Positions 23,614 through 31,139 of a DNA stretch of 31,139 nt are shown one piece after another; positions within the stretch are counted from its first letter, which is position 1; every line of letters begins with the position of its first letter. Location of the stretch: assembly GCA_017940955.1 (NCBI GenBank), contig JAGAXP010000327.1:1-31139 (forward strand), read 5' to 3'. This stretch comes from Oribacterium sp. (GTDB lineage Bacteria; Bacillota_A; Clostridia; Lachnospirales; Lachnospiraceae). Both the position numbers and the translations under genes were made by a program. Below the pieces are notes generated by a model. The model ran no database searches and was not told the origin of the DNA. It saw nothing but the letters and a program-made list of their open reading frames with translations.

Positions 23614-24543
23614 ATGGATCTGAAACCTTTAGAAAATATCATTGCAATTTATAACGAGGAAAGCATAGCAAAAGCGGCTGAAAAGATGTATATGACTCAG
23701 TCTGCCCTTAATCAGCAGCTTCTGAAACTTGAAGCTGAGCTTGGTACTCCCCTTTTCGAAAGACGCTATCATAAACTTATTCCGACTTTTGCAGGTCGTA
23801 TCTATGTGAATGCCGCAAAAAATGTTTTACAGATAAAAAACGAGACCTATAAGATCATAAGAGACAGTGCCAGGAATTCAGTTGGTGAAATCTCAATCGC
23901 CTGCACTCCGGAACGTGGAGCGGCTACATTTTCGGACCTTTATCCTCAGTTTCATCAGGAATATCCGGATTTCAGCATCAAATTTCAATGTGCAAGAGTT
24001 CCTAGAATGGAGCAAATGCTCCTGCATCGTGAAACAGAATATGCTTTTCTGAGTTATTCAAAAGAAAGGCCTCTGAACCCTTCTTTTGAGCATATAGATC
24101 TTGCTCCCGAGGATGTGATACTGGGGCTTCCGTCTTCGCATCCTTTGGCTCACCTTGCAGGAAAAGAAAGCTGGAAGACTCTTCCGCTTATAGATCTTAA
24201 TCTGTTAAAAGATGAGAATTTCATCATGCCTTCCTACGAAACCATGCTCCGTGGAATGCTGGATAAGGTTTTTAGTGAATATAATATTCATCCGAAAATT
24301 CTCTTTGAGTCCAGCAGCTCTGTTACTATACTCAAAATGGCCATTAACCAGATGGGGCCTGCGTTCTTTCCACAGTCCTATGTTAACGAGAATTTCCCGC
24401 TTGCGTATTTCAGAATCAAGGAGGATCTCAACTGGATGAGGTGTGTGGCCTATCTCAAGGGAACGTATATCACCACGCCTGAGAGACGGCTCTTTGAGCT
24501 TTGGAAACAGGTGATATCAAGTCCGTCTATTATCATGGTATAA
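23614..24543 (+). CDS. LysR-family regulator (LysR3)
   Basis: A 309-aa LysR-type regulator: helix-turn-helix at residues 1-60 (AAEKMYMTQSALNQQLLKLE), then the effector-binding domain, including LGLPSSHPLAHL. An AAGGA-like site precedes the ATG. Divergent from tctC2, it is the probable regulator of transporter 2. The N-terminal region resembles LysR2 in this window (KMYxTQSALxQQLxKL), suggesting related paralogues. Confidence 0.92.
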   Translation: MDLKPLENIIAIYNEESIAKAAEKMYMTQSALNQQLLKLEAELGTPLFERRYHKLIPTFAGRIYVNAAKNVLQIKNETYKIIRDSARNSVGEISIACTPERGAATFSDLYPQFHQEYPDFSIKFQCARVPRMEQMLLHRETEYAFLSYSKERPLNPSFEHIDLAPEDVILGLPSSHPLAHLAGKESWKTLPLIDLNLLKDENFIMPSYETMLRGMLDKVFSEYNIHPKILFESSSSVTILKMAINQMGPAFFPQSYVNENFPLAYFRIKEDLNWMRCVAYLKGTYITTPERRLFELWKQVISSPSIIMV

Positions 24544-24570
24544 ATGGTGCGGAGCTCGAAATCGGCTGCC

Positions 24571-24630
24571 CATCGGGGACGGTTCTCGCCGGCAGGGACG
24601 GTTCTCTGCCGGCGAGAACTGTCCCTGATG
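24571..24630. repeat. REP-like hairpin with GGGACGGTTCTC arms
   Basis: A stem of about 24 bp (arms starting CATCgGGGACgGTTCTC and ending GAGAACtGTCCCtGATG) with a loop that repeats GGGACGGTTCTC. It is in the gap between LysR3 and the convergent phosphofructokinase. Related to 28160-28199 and less closely to 7187-7275. Confidence 0.7.
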
Positions 24631-24647
24631 GCTTCGATGGCGAAAAA

Positions 24648-24681
24648 ATACGGTACCTGATATCACTATCAAGTACCGTAT
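24648..24681 (-). terminator. Intrinsic terminator of the phosphofructokinase gene
   Basis: ATACGGTAC pairs with GTACCGTAT, with TGATA/TATCA inside; on the minus strand the stem runs straight into TTTTTT. It lies 20 nt after the stop codon. Confidence 0.88.
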
Positions 24682-24700
24682 CGATCTACTTACCAAACTA

Positions 24701-25960
24701 TTACAGGAGCTCCTGGTAACCAGGCACGTAGAGGTGTCTTGGAATTCCGTCTACCATTACGGCTCCCACATCACCCTGAATGAGAGGACGAACATATGTG
24801 ATGAACTCGTTTGTTACATATGTTCCGTCCGGGGTGATCCAGTTTCTCGGAACGAGACGCTCGTCGTTAGCGATCTTGTGAACGTCCTTAACTTCTGTTC
24901 CGGCCTGATATGGATCGTCGGAAAGTCTCTGGATAACAACCATCTTCCCGCTGTCGCCTTCATCTGCTGCCTTCATTGCGGCACCGCCTACCTCGTAAGC
25001 TTCAAGGATATCAACTCTGGAAGCACAGTGGCTTGCTGCTCTCTGAAGAGTTGAAAGCTCGATTGAACGGGTCTTGCAGCCGATCTCCTGTGAGAGAACA
25101 TTGCAGAGATATCTTGCTGTTCCTGTAAGCTGCTTATGTCCGAAGGCATCTACATACTCTGTAGCATTTCCGAGCTCACTGATATAGGTTCCGTCTGCTG
25201 TATGGATACCTTCCGAAATAGCTATAACTATCGAACGTTTCTTCTCAAGAAGCTCCCTGCACTTCTGAACAAATGCCGGAACATCAAACGGTAACTCAGG
25301 AAGATAGATAGCATCAGGTCCGTCACAGTCCTCACCCTTTGAAAGTGCTGCAGCACCGGTGAGCCAGCCTGCATTTCTTCCCATGATCTCAACAACGATT
25401 ACCTGTCCCTTGCTGGTCTCAAGGCTCCATCCGTCACGGATGATTTCCTTTACAGAGGTTCCGATGTACTTGGCTGCTGAACCATAGCCCGGAGTATGAT
25501 CTGTCAAAGCAAGATCATTATCAATAGTCTTTGGACATCCGACAAAGCGAACGTCTGAACCTGTTACGATTGCGTAATCTGAAAGCTTCTTGATGGTATC
25601 CATGGAGTCATTACCACCGATATAGATGAAGCAGTCGATTTCGAGGTCTTCGAGGATCTTGAAGATCTTCTCGTAAACTTCCTTGTTCTCATAGATATCC
25701 GGAAGCTTGTATCTGCAGGATCCGAGGTAAGCTGACGGAGTTCTCTTCAGAAGCTCTGCATCAAGTCCTGTACGGATATGCTCTGAAAGATCAATGTATC
25801 TTCCCTCCAGAAGTCCCTGAACACCGTGGATCATTCCGTAAACCTTCTTGTATCCTCTGTCCTTGGCTGTTCTGAAAACTCCAGCCAGAGATGAATTGAT
25901 GGCCGCTGTCGGACCTCCGGACTGTCCAACTATAACATTTCTCTTTACTTTTTTGCTCAT
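24701..25960 (-). CDS. pfp: PPi-dependent 6-phosphofructokinase
   Basis: Glycolytic phosphorylation of fructose 6-phosphate. The 419-aa protein has GQSGGPTAAIN at residues 12-22, GGNDSMDT at 115-122, and PKTIDNDL at 143-150. A Lys in PKTIDND and an Asp in GGNDS, where ATP-using enzymes have Gly in both, mark the pyrophosphate-using type, so the step is reversible. I chose MSKKVKRNVI at 25958-25960; the frame is open for 45 more codons upstream, but that stretch is unlike the family and crosses a likely promoter. A GGGGAT stretch lies upstream. It stands alone between two terminators and is not obviously part of the sugar-acid regulon. Confidence 0.92.
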   Translation of the reverse strand: MSKKVKRNVIVGQSGGPTAAINSSLAGVFRTAKDRGYKKVYGMIHGVQGLLEGRYIDLSEHIRTGLDAELLKRTPSAYLGSCRYKLPDIYENKEVYEKIFKILEDLEIDCFIYIGGNDSMDTIKKLSDYAIVTGSDVRFVGCPKTIDNDLALTDHTPGYGSAAKYIGTSVKEIIRDGWSLETSKGQVIVVEIMGRNAGWLTGAAALSKGEDCDGPDAIYLPELPFDVPAFVQKCRELLEKKRSIVIAISEGIHTADGTYISELGNATEYVDAFGHKQLTGTARYLCNVLSQEIGCKTRSIELSTLQRAASHCASRVDILEAYEVGGAAMKAADEGDSGKMVVIQRLSDDPYQAGTEVKDVHKIANDERLVPRNWITPDGTYVTNEFITYVRPLIQGDVGAVMVDGIPRHLYVPGYQELL

Positions 25961-26129
25961 AGGGTATCCCCAACCTTTCCTGCACTCCCCTAGTGCATCT
26001 TTTATTGGTACATTATACCATAAAAATCTCTGTTTTCGAAAAAAAATAGGATATTTTTTCCAATTTTTCCAAAACCCGAGACCGATAAGCATCACACAGA
26101 TGTCAATCTAATTGGCCCAATCAAAAAGA

Positions 26130-26152
26130 CAGGTCAGCCAAATGCCAACCTG
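26130..26152 (-). terminator. Probable terminator of the DUF975 gene
   Basis: On the minus strand an imperfect CAGGT..ACCTG stem with inner GGC/GGC-type pairing is followed by CTTTTTG. It lies about 50 nt after the DUF975 stop. Confidence 0.5.
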
Positions 26153-26201
26153 CCCAAGTTTTGTTTATAGATGTTTTCAGTATTTATCAGTACGATGTTT
26201 A

Positions 26202-26915
26202 TCAGAAATTCACGTACTGGTCATATGCATTGGGATTTGAGGCTTCTCCCTTTATAGCCTGATACAGCACGGCGTCAGCATTCATCTTATACGGACGAAC
26301 ATAGAAGAGACCGGCGATACCGCAGGTTACTAAAACCAGAAGATTCCAGAGGATAAAGGACCAGTCATAGATGAAGCAGTTCATCTTCTGTCCCTGCATC
26401 ATTTCCCTTGATTTTCTGAGTGCATCCGGTCCGCTGATGCCCGGGTTTTCGGCAAGGATGTAAGGAACCAGTCTGAAGGAGTAGCTGAGTATGACTCCCG
26501 GAATGATGAAAGCTATATATCCCAAGCCGATAAACAGATCCTTCAGGAAAATGCCCAGAACATTGTTCTTATAGTTCTGTGAATATCCGTCTCCTATAAT
26601 CATGGGCTGTGGTCTTCCTGTCTGATTCATCAGGAAGAATTTGCTGCAGCCTACTTCCAAAGGATTTATTACCAGAATCTTTAACACAATTCCAAACACA
26701 ATGATCACACCAAGCACAGCAAGCACTGCCACCAGTATCTTTGCTGCATCAGGATTATTTTCAAGCTGCTCTTTGATCTGCCCCTGTCTTGATCTGTAGG
26801 TTGAACCTGATGCCATAAAGAATATTGCGTAGATCAAGGATACCAGAACTGAATTCCAGTAATTGTTTTTGAATGCCGCTTTTCCGCGGGCTTTAATCTC
26901 TGCTCTGTTCCACAT
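26202..26915 (-). CDS. DUF975 family membrane protein
   Basis: A 237-aa integral membrane protein with about five hydrophobic segments. It starts MWNRAEIKARGKAAFKNNYW, the signature of the DUF975 family common in Lachnospiraceae. It also has the family's conserved FLIGLGYIAFIIPGVI-like segment and the SRKMMQG-like helix (here SREMMQG). A GGGGG site precedes the ATG. The function of the family is unknown; the neighbours give no clue. Confidence 0.88.
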   Translation of the reverse strand: MWNRAEIKARGKAAFKNNYWNSVLVSLIYAIFFMASGSTYRSRQGQIKEQLENNPDAAKILVAVLAVLGVIIVFGIVLKILVINPLEVGCSKFFLMNQTGRPQPMIIGDGYSQNYKNNVLGIFLKDLFIGLGYIAFIIPGVILSYSFRLVPYILAENPGISGPDALRKSREMMQGQKMNCFIYDWSFILWNLLVLVTCGIAGLFYVRPYKMNADAVLYQAIKGEASNPNAYDQYVNF

Positions 26916-27033
26916 AAAAAATCCCCCTTTTCAGTAATGTAAAAACGTATATTAATATTGTCTTTCACTGATAATTGTATCACAAACAAAAGCATAAATC
27001 AGAGCGGAATATTCAACTGATATTGATTTACGA

Positions 27034-27120
27034 TAACAGTTCAGTCGGCGTCCCCCCGGCACACCGACTGAACTGTTACGATTTACGGGTATGATTCCCG
27101 AAAATAAGAACCATACCCGT
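27034..27120 (-). terminator. Tandem hairpins after the PAP2 gene
   Basis: Two perfect stems: ACGGGTATG/CATACCCGT (27085-27120) and TAACAGTTCAGTCGG/CCGACTGAACTGTTA (27034-27078). They begin 18 nt after the PAP2 stop. Neither is followed by a long U-tract, so termination is probable but not certain. Confidence 0.6.
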
Positions 27121-27137
27121 TGACTTCTCAAATTATT

Positions 27138-28073
27138 TCACTCCGCATTTTTGGTTATCACCACAGGCCAGACAGCCATAACGAAGAACCACATCAAAAA
27201 TCGTGCGATAAAGTTTCCCCAATGACCGCCAAGGGCAGCTACGATTGTTGCAGGTGCAAAGAACTCTTTCCAGGAAAAAGTGATCAGGAATCCAACAAAT
27301 CCCAAAATAGGAAGATTCTTAGACCTTTCCGGTATTTCATATTTGATAAAATGTCTTTCAAAATAGCTTCCGGCCAAAAAACCGGTAAATGCGCCGCATG
27401 CCTTAAAAGTATCATTCATCATCTTGACCGGATCCACCAAAAGCTTACCGTCTACATAATCCATGGGATAAGGCTTCACCATGATATAGATCAATGAAGC
27501 TATAACCACCAAAAGACCAATAAAGGACAACCCGTCAAGCTTCTTTTCATCACCGGCGATCTTTTCCCCGGCTTTTTCAACTGCGATTATGATGATCAAT
27601 GTTGAAGCGAATCCGACAACAACATCCTGGGGAGTATGTACACCCAGAAAATTTCGTGAGAAACCGGTCAATGCTATAAGAACTCCGCCCAATATGGCAA
27701 GCCACCTTCGTACATCCTTTTGCCATAAAGTAACGGTTCCGTATACAGCCGTTGCCTCCGTTGTATGTCCGCTGGGGAAGGAGTATCCCGTGGCGGCAAC
27801 CTTGGAATCTCCCGCCGGTTCTATGAGATCGGAACGTATCCAGGGACGGTACGCACATACAGTCAGTTTGATGATTCCATTCAAAAGTCCCGCCAAACCG
27901 AAGGTAGTGATAAACCTATATCCCCATTTCTTGTCAACACACCAGAAAATAAAAAACGGCAAAAACGGCATCAGATCCACCGCCACCTTTGATATACCGT
28001 TAAAAAACTCATCAAACACTCCGCCGGAAGCATTTCTTAGTTCCTGAAGCCATAACAGATACTGAATATCCAT
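27138..28073 (-). CDS. PAP2-family membrane phosphatase
   Basis: A 311-aa multi-spanning membrane protein with the three phosphatase motifs of the PAP2 superfamily: K-x6-RP-like TVCAYRPW, PSGH in FPSGHTTEA, and SR-x5-H-x3-D in SRNFLGVHTPQD. It probably dephosphorylates a lipid phosphate or pyrophosphate, such as phosphatidate or undecaprenyl pyrophosphate, at the outer membrane face. A strong AGGAGG site precedes the ATG. It is longer than minimal PAP2 enzymes, with extra C-terminal membrane segments of unknown role. Divergent from the HATPase-like gene. Confidence 0.9.
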   Translation of the reverse strand: MDIQYLLWLQELRNASGGVFDEFFNGISKVAVDLMPFLPFFIFWCVDKKWGYRFITTFGLAGLLNGIIKLTVCAYRPWIRSDLIEPAGDSKVAATGYSFPSGHTTEATAVYGTVTLWQKDVRRWLAILGGVLIALTGFSRNFLGVHTPQDVVVGFASTLIIIIAVEKAGEKIAGDEKKLDGLSFIGLLVVIASLIYIMVKPYPMDYVDGKLLVDPVKMMNDTFKACGAFTGFLAGSYFERHFIKYEIPERSKNLPILGFVGFLITFSWKEFFAPATIVAALGGHWGNFIARFLMWFFVMAVWPVVITKNAE

Positions 28074-28159
28074 TGATTTCCCTCCTTATAGATGGTCTAT
28101 TCTATGTGGTTACTTCGACACTTTTCCAAAAGATTATAAACATAAACTATCGGAAAACC

Positions 28160-28199
28160 AATGGGAACGGTTCTCACCGGCGAGAACTGTCCCCGTTGA
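28160..28199. repeat. REP-like hairpin with GGTTCTC arms
   Basis: CAAtGGGaACgGTTCTC pairs with GAGAACtGTcCCCgTTG across a 6-nt loop. Same family as 24571-24630. It lies in the gap between the divergent PAP2 and HATPase-like genes. Confidence 0.7.
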
Positions 28200-28262
28200 C
28201 ACTACAATATGGTATAATCTAATTCAGTTATAAAGTTATTGTTTAAATAAAGGAGGGCTTCC

Positions 28263-28835
28263 ATGAAAACCGACGTGATCACAGTAGACAACAAAGGTGA
28301 TTCTCTTCAACTTGCACTGAACAGGATTGAAGGTCTTGCAAATTCCGTTACCAAGTCAGATAAAAACGGTCATTACCTGAGACTCATGGCAGAAGAACTC
28401 TTTGGTATAGTAAGTGCAAATGCCGGCGATTTTACCGCCAAGTTCTGGGCAGAGAACCAAAACAGGGATTTCCGTATAGTACTTGAGGCCGACGCAAAAG
28501 AGCTCCCTGATGAAGCAAAAAAAGATCTCCTGTCCATTTCTTCCACCGGCGAAAACTCTGAGGATTCGGGTATCATGGACAAGATCGGTTCCCTTTTCTG
28601 TTTCTTTGCAAAGGGAGGCAACGCCGCCAATGTCAAAACCTTCGACTGCGGCTACAACGAATCCTCCGGTGATATTTCCTGGTCTCTCAAAGACTACAAA
28701 TCCACTATAAAAAACAAGAACCTTGACGCCTCCCTTGAGGAATTGTCAAAGTCCGTAATCGCCAATATCGTAGATGACATAAAAGTCGGAGTAAAAGATA
28801 AAAAAGTTAAAATTGAAATTTTCAAAACATTTTGA
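28263..28835 (+). CDS. HATPase-like / anti-sigma-type regulatory protein
   Basis: A 190-aa soluble protein, start supported by GGAGG. Residues 39-50 read LRLMAEELFGIV, resembling the N-box region (EE-L-x-N) of RsbW/SpoIIAB-type GHKL ATPases, with F-G replacing the usual asparagine. The middle (KDLLSISSTGENSED..IMDKIGSLF) resembles a widespread Lachnospiraceae family annotated as ATP-binding. The C-terminal third is lysine-rich. The ATP-binding residues are not all clear, so it may be a non-catalytic relative. It could act in partner switching with STAS proteins, and one such protein is 13 kb away in this window. That link is speculative. Confidence 0.6.
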   Translation: MKTDVITVDNKGDSLQLALNRIEGLANSVTKSDKNGHYLRLMAEELFGIVSANAGDFTAKFWAENQNRDFRIVLEADAKELPDEAKKDLLSISSTGENSEDSGIMDKIGSLFCFFAKGGNAANVKTFDCGYNESSGDISWSLKDYKSTIKNKNLDASLEELSKSVIANIVDDIKVGVKDKKVKIEIFKTF

Positions 28836-28925
28836 TTAATAGCCCAAAACCATAGGTCCTCTTTACTGACCTCCCCCCGCCTTGTCTCGTCATCTTTAGT
28901 ATATTTTAAACCATTTCGAAAACCA

Positions 28926-29188
28926 GAAAAAATGAGTCTTCAATTTCAAGCAATTATCACAATACCGTTTTAGTAACACAGAAAAAAAGAATCTTCAATG
29001 GCAACAAGGCTTGCTGATTGAAAGAACATGAAGAGAAAAAATTCCGTCCGGGATGAACACGTAAGTGTACATCCCGGACGGAATTTTTGAACGTAATGTA
29101 CTTTCAATTCAGTGGGCCGTTGACATGAAGATTCTTTTTTTCGTCCGCGAAGCCACAGCCCCCCATTGACATGAAGACTCATTTTTTC
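28926..29188. repeat. Nested inverted-repeat terminator region
   Basis: Three concentric inverted pairs around one perfect hairpin. Outer: 28926-28942 with 29172-29188 (GAAAAAATGAGTCTTCA type). Middle: 28981-28997 with 29126-29142, 17 bp perfect. Inner, imperfect: CTGATTGAAAG near 29013-29023 with CTTTCAATTCAG near 29101-29112. Each of the four outer and middle arms ends in a T-run in one direction. The region lies between the convergent HATPase-like and glucarate dehydratase genes. Confidence 0.8.
29037..29088. terminator. Perfect bidirectional terminator hairpin
   Basis: A 19-bp perfect stem AAAAATTCCGTCCGGGATG/CATCCCGGACGGAATTTTT with an extra ACAC/GTGT in the loop. The A/T ends give a U-tract on each strand. 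It is the centre of the nested inverted-repeat region. Confidence 0.92.
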
Positions 29189-29209
29189 GTCCGTCTTAGA
29201 ATGCCTAAA

Positions 29210-30559
29210 TCATCTCACGAGACAAGGCTTCTTATGATCATATTTCCATCCGGGAATGAGATACTGCATTGACTTCGCATCATCTCTGTCATGGCTTGGA
29301 AGACTGTTGTACAGCTTATTGGCCTCCATAACCCTCTCCATGTTGAGATGAACTCCGAGACCCGGTGCCTCAGGAACCTGAAGCTTACCGTCAACAATCT
29401 GCGGTGTATCATACAGAAGATTCTGGCCATCCTGCCAGATCCAGTGAGTATCCAGAGGAGCAGGTTCGCCAACCGCCGCAGCACCGACTTGTGCAAATGC
29501 AGCAAGAGTGATATCAAAGTGGTTGTTTGAATGAACGCCCCATGTAAGTCCCCAGGAATCCAGAAGCTGTGACATACGGATAGCGCCATCAAAGCCCCAG
29601 AAATGAGGATCAGCAAGGATGATGTCGCAGGCATTGAGACTTACAGTGTGATAGAACTGACGCCAGTCGGTAGCGATCATGTTCGTAGCCACCTGGAACT
29701 GTGTTGCATTCTTAAACTCACGCATGATCTCACGGCTTGAATAACCTGCCTCAGGACCGCAAGGGTCCTCCATATAGGTGATGACATTATGCATATCCTT
29801 GCAAAGGTCGATGGCCTCCTTAAGGCTCCATGCGCCGTTAGGGTCAATGTTTATACGTGCATTCGGAAAACGCTTCTTAAGTGCTCTGCAGGCCTCCATT
29901 TCATCAGCGCCTGCCAGAACTCCGCCCTTAAGCTTGAAGTTCTTGAAGCCATACTTCTCTGTAAGAGTTTCTGCCTCTTCAACGATTCTTTCGGGAGTAA
30001 GTATCTCTTCTCTTCTTAAACGGAACCAGGGATCCAGACTGCTGCTCTCATCAAGATACTGCATATCTCCTGCAGGAACCTTCTTCTTGTCGGAAACATA
30101 GAAAAGATATCCAAGCATCTCAACTTCCTTACGCTGCTGGCCTTCGCCCATAAGATCGCACATAGGGACATTGAGATACTGTCCCATAAGGTCAAGCATC
30201 GCACACTCGATTGCCCACTCACTCTTAACTACAAACTTAAGCTTTGAGATATCCAGTGTCTGTATGCCCTCTCCGTCATCAGCGGCAGAAGGATTTGCAG
30301 CCTTATGAATCTTCTGAAGGATCTGGCGGTACTTTGCTATGGGCTGTCCCTCAACCAGCGGTCTCACAGCCTTTAAACATTCGCAGGTATAATCTCCTCC
30401 ATGGATCTCGCCTATGCCCTGATGGCCCGCATTATCCTCAAGGATAACCAGATTTCTGGTAAAGCATGGCGCATGACATCCTGATAATGTCATCATCATA
30501 CTGTCATATCCCGCAACGGGAATCACCTGCATTTTGGTAATAATTGGTGAGTCAGTCAT
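29210..30559 (-). CDS. gudD: Glucarate dehydratase (enolase superfamily), copy 1
   Basis: Dehydrates D-glucarate (and often L-idarate) to 5-keto-4-deoxyglucarate, using Mg2+. The 449-aa protein, full length for GudD, has the KxK pair K209/K211 (NFKLKGG), metal ligands D239 (INIDPNGAW) and E264 (MEDPCG), and the catalytic histidine H343 (GVHSNNHFD). These match the E. coli GudD arrangement in order and spacing. GGGGGG precedes the ATG. It lies downstream of a second gudD-like gene on the same strand and upstream of the nested terminator. It supplies the substrate for the aldolase/reductase/kinase steps elsewhere in the window. Confidence 0.95.
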   Translation of the reverse strand: MTDSPIITKMQVIPVAGYDSMMMTLSGCHAPCFTRNLVILEDNAGHQGIGEIHGGDYTCECLKAVRPLVEGQPIAKYRQILQKIHKAANPSAADDGEGIQTLDISKLKFVVKSEWAIECAMLDLMGQYLNVPMCDLMGEGQQRKEVEMLGYLFYVSDKKKVPAGDMQYLDESSSLDPWFRLRREEILTPERIVEEAETLTEKYGFKNFKLKGGVLAGADEMEACRALKKRFPNARINIDPNGAWSLKEAIDLCKDMHNVITYMEDPCGPEAGYSSREIMREFKNATQFQVATNMIATDWRQFYHTVSLNACDIILADPHFWGFDGAIRMSQLLDSWGLTWGVHSNNHFDITLAAFAQVGAAAVGEPAPLDTHWIWQDGQNLLYDTPQIVDGKLQVPEAPGLGVHLNMERVMEANKLYNSLPSHDRDDAKSMQYLIPGWKYDHKKPCLVR

Positions 30560-30742
30560 TGTAATCCCCCCTAAAGTCTAAATACGTCAGACTATTATTG
30601 ATGCGAAGTCCTGACGCTTCATATTTATTTAAATCGACTGACGAGTAGAGGAAGACTTATCCCTCTACCCGTAATTTCTTTTTTAATTGCCTGATAACGC
30701 AGATAGACCTGCATCAAGCATTCAGATACTATTCTTCATTAA
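30560..30742 (-). other. Gap between the two glucarate dehydratase genes
   Basis: Contains a GTAGAGG/CCTCTAC hairpin at 30641-30672. Its U-rich side is on the plus strand (TTTCTTTTTT), so it is a weak terminator for the upstream minus-strand gene. The gap is long enough for a separate promoter for copy 1. Confidence 0.45.
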
Positions 30743-31139
30743 TTATCTGACCATGCAGGGACGCTTGTTATCGAACTTCCAGCCCGGAATGAGATACTGC
30801 ATTCCGATAGCATCATCACGTGCGCCGAGACAGTTGTCGATGTAAAGCTTGTTTGCCTTCATGATCTGCTCACGGTCAACCTCGATGCCGAGACCTACAG
30901 TCCTGTCGATATCGTTAATGCATCCGCCTACGATCTGCATAGGGTTCTTTGTAAGGCGCTCTCTGCCTTCCTGCCAGATCCAGTGAGTATCGATTCCATT
31001 AAGCTTGCCCGGTACTGCAGCTGCGCACTGTGCTACCATTGCAAGTGAGATATCGAAATGGTTGTTTGAGTGGCAGCCCCACATAAGACCGAAGTCATTG
31101 CAAAGCTGACCTACACGTACGGAACCTTCCATTGTCCAG
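30743..31139 (-). CDS. Glucarate dehydratase-related protein, copy 2 (partial)
   Basis: C-terminal 132 codons of a second enolase-superfamily protein; the 5' part lies beyond the window edge. It aligns along its whole length with copy 1: [11 protein letters not shown] (catalytic His region), DTHWIWQEG, and the ending [19 protein letters not shown]. The catalytic histidine is present, but the KxK and metal-ligand region is outside the window. In E. coli, gudD is paired with the paralogue gudX, which is a poor enzyme; the same could be true here. Alternatively this copy may act on galactarate or idarate. Confidence 0.9.
   Translation of the reverse strand, partial: WTMEGSVRVGQLCNDFGLMWGCHSNNHFDISLAMVAQCAAAVPGKLNGIDTHWIWQEGRERLTKNPMQIVGGCINDIDRTVGLGIEVDREQIMKANKLYIDNCLGARDDAIGMQYLIPGWKFDNKRPCMVR

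Noticed and set aside
23442..23642. Small minus-strand reading frame in the LysR3 promoter gap
   Set aside because: No ribosome site, low-complexity composition, and overlap with the LysR3 start.
25961..26095. 45-codon N-terminal extension of the phosphofructokinase
   Set aside because: The family begins at the MSKKVKRNVI position; the upstream residues are unlike any phosphofructokinase and the DNA looks like a leader region.

Overview
The window reads as a moderately AT-rich Firmicutes chromosome, most likely an anaerobic Lachnospiraceae bacterium of the Butyrivibrio/Pseudobutyrivibrio kind. The basis is strong AGGAGG-type ribosome sites, a PPi-type phosphofructokinase, hairpin-rich intergenic regions and the protein families present. 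The genus is inference. No rRNA, tRNA or CRISPR array was seen.

The theme is sugar-diacid (glucarate/galactarate type) catabolism. Two glucarate dehydratase genes sit at the right end, the second cut by the window edge. In the middle is an aldolase-family enzyme, and there are two tartronate semialdehyde reductases and one glycerate kinase. Together they give a plausible route: D-glucarate -> 5-keto-4-deoxyglucarate -> pyruvate + tartronate semialdehyde -> D-glycerate -> phosphoglycerate. No classical GarL aldolase is present, and the DHDPS-family protein at 16688-17587 is the candidate for that step. Two complete tripartite tricarboxylate-type transporters (TctC lipoprotein, TctB, TctA) are the probable uptake systems.

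Layout. 261-5011: glycerate kinase, a PPC/DUF296 protein and reductase 1, all on the minus strand, with an IS607-type element (serine recombinase + TnpB + probable omegaRNA) inserted directly upstream of the DUF296 gene. 5411-12091: a PrpR-like regulator with a degenerate AAA+ domain, an alpha/beta hydrolase, transporter 1, and a divergent LysR gene with two T-N11-A boxes in the gap. 12092-15820: LysR1, a convergent LysR2 with an in-frame tandem duplication, and a methyltransferase-STAS fusion. 15820-24543: aldo/keto reductase, DHDPS-family enzyme, reductase 2, MBL-fold hydrolase, transporter 2 and a divergent LysR3. 24701-28835: housekeeping or unrelated genes (PPi-PFK, DUF975 membrane protein, PAP2 phosphatase, an HATPase-like orphan). 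29210-31139: the two glucarate dehydratases.

The intergenic DNA is notable. It holds three REP-like GGGACGG hairpins, a 229-bp near-perfect inverted repeat (18834-19062), a concentrically nested inverted-repeat region (28926-29188), and intercistronic hairpins between tctC and tctB in both transporter operons. I found no wholly new defence or mobile system. The best candidates for a second look are the ATPase-dead PrpR-like regulator, the methyltransferase-STAS fusion, the substitute aldolase, and the large palindromic elements.
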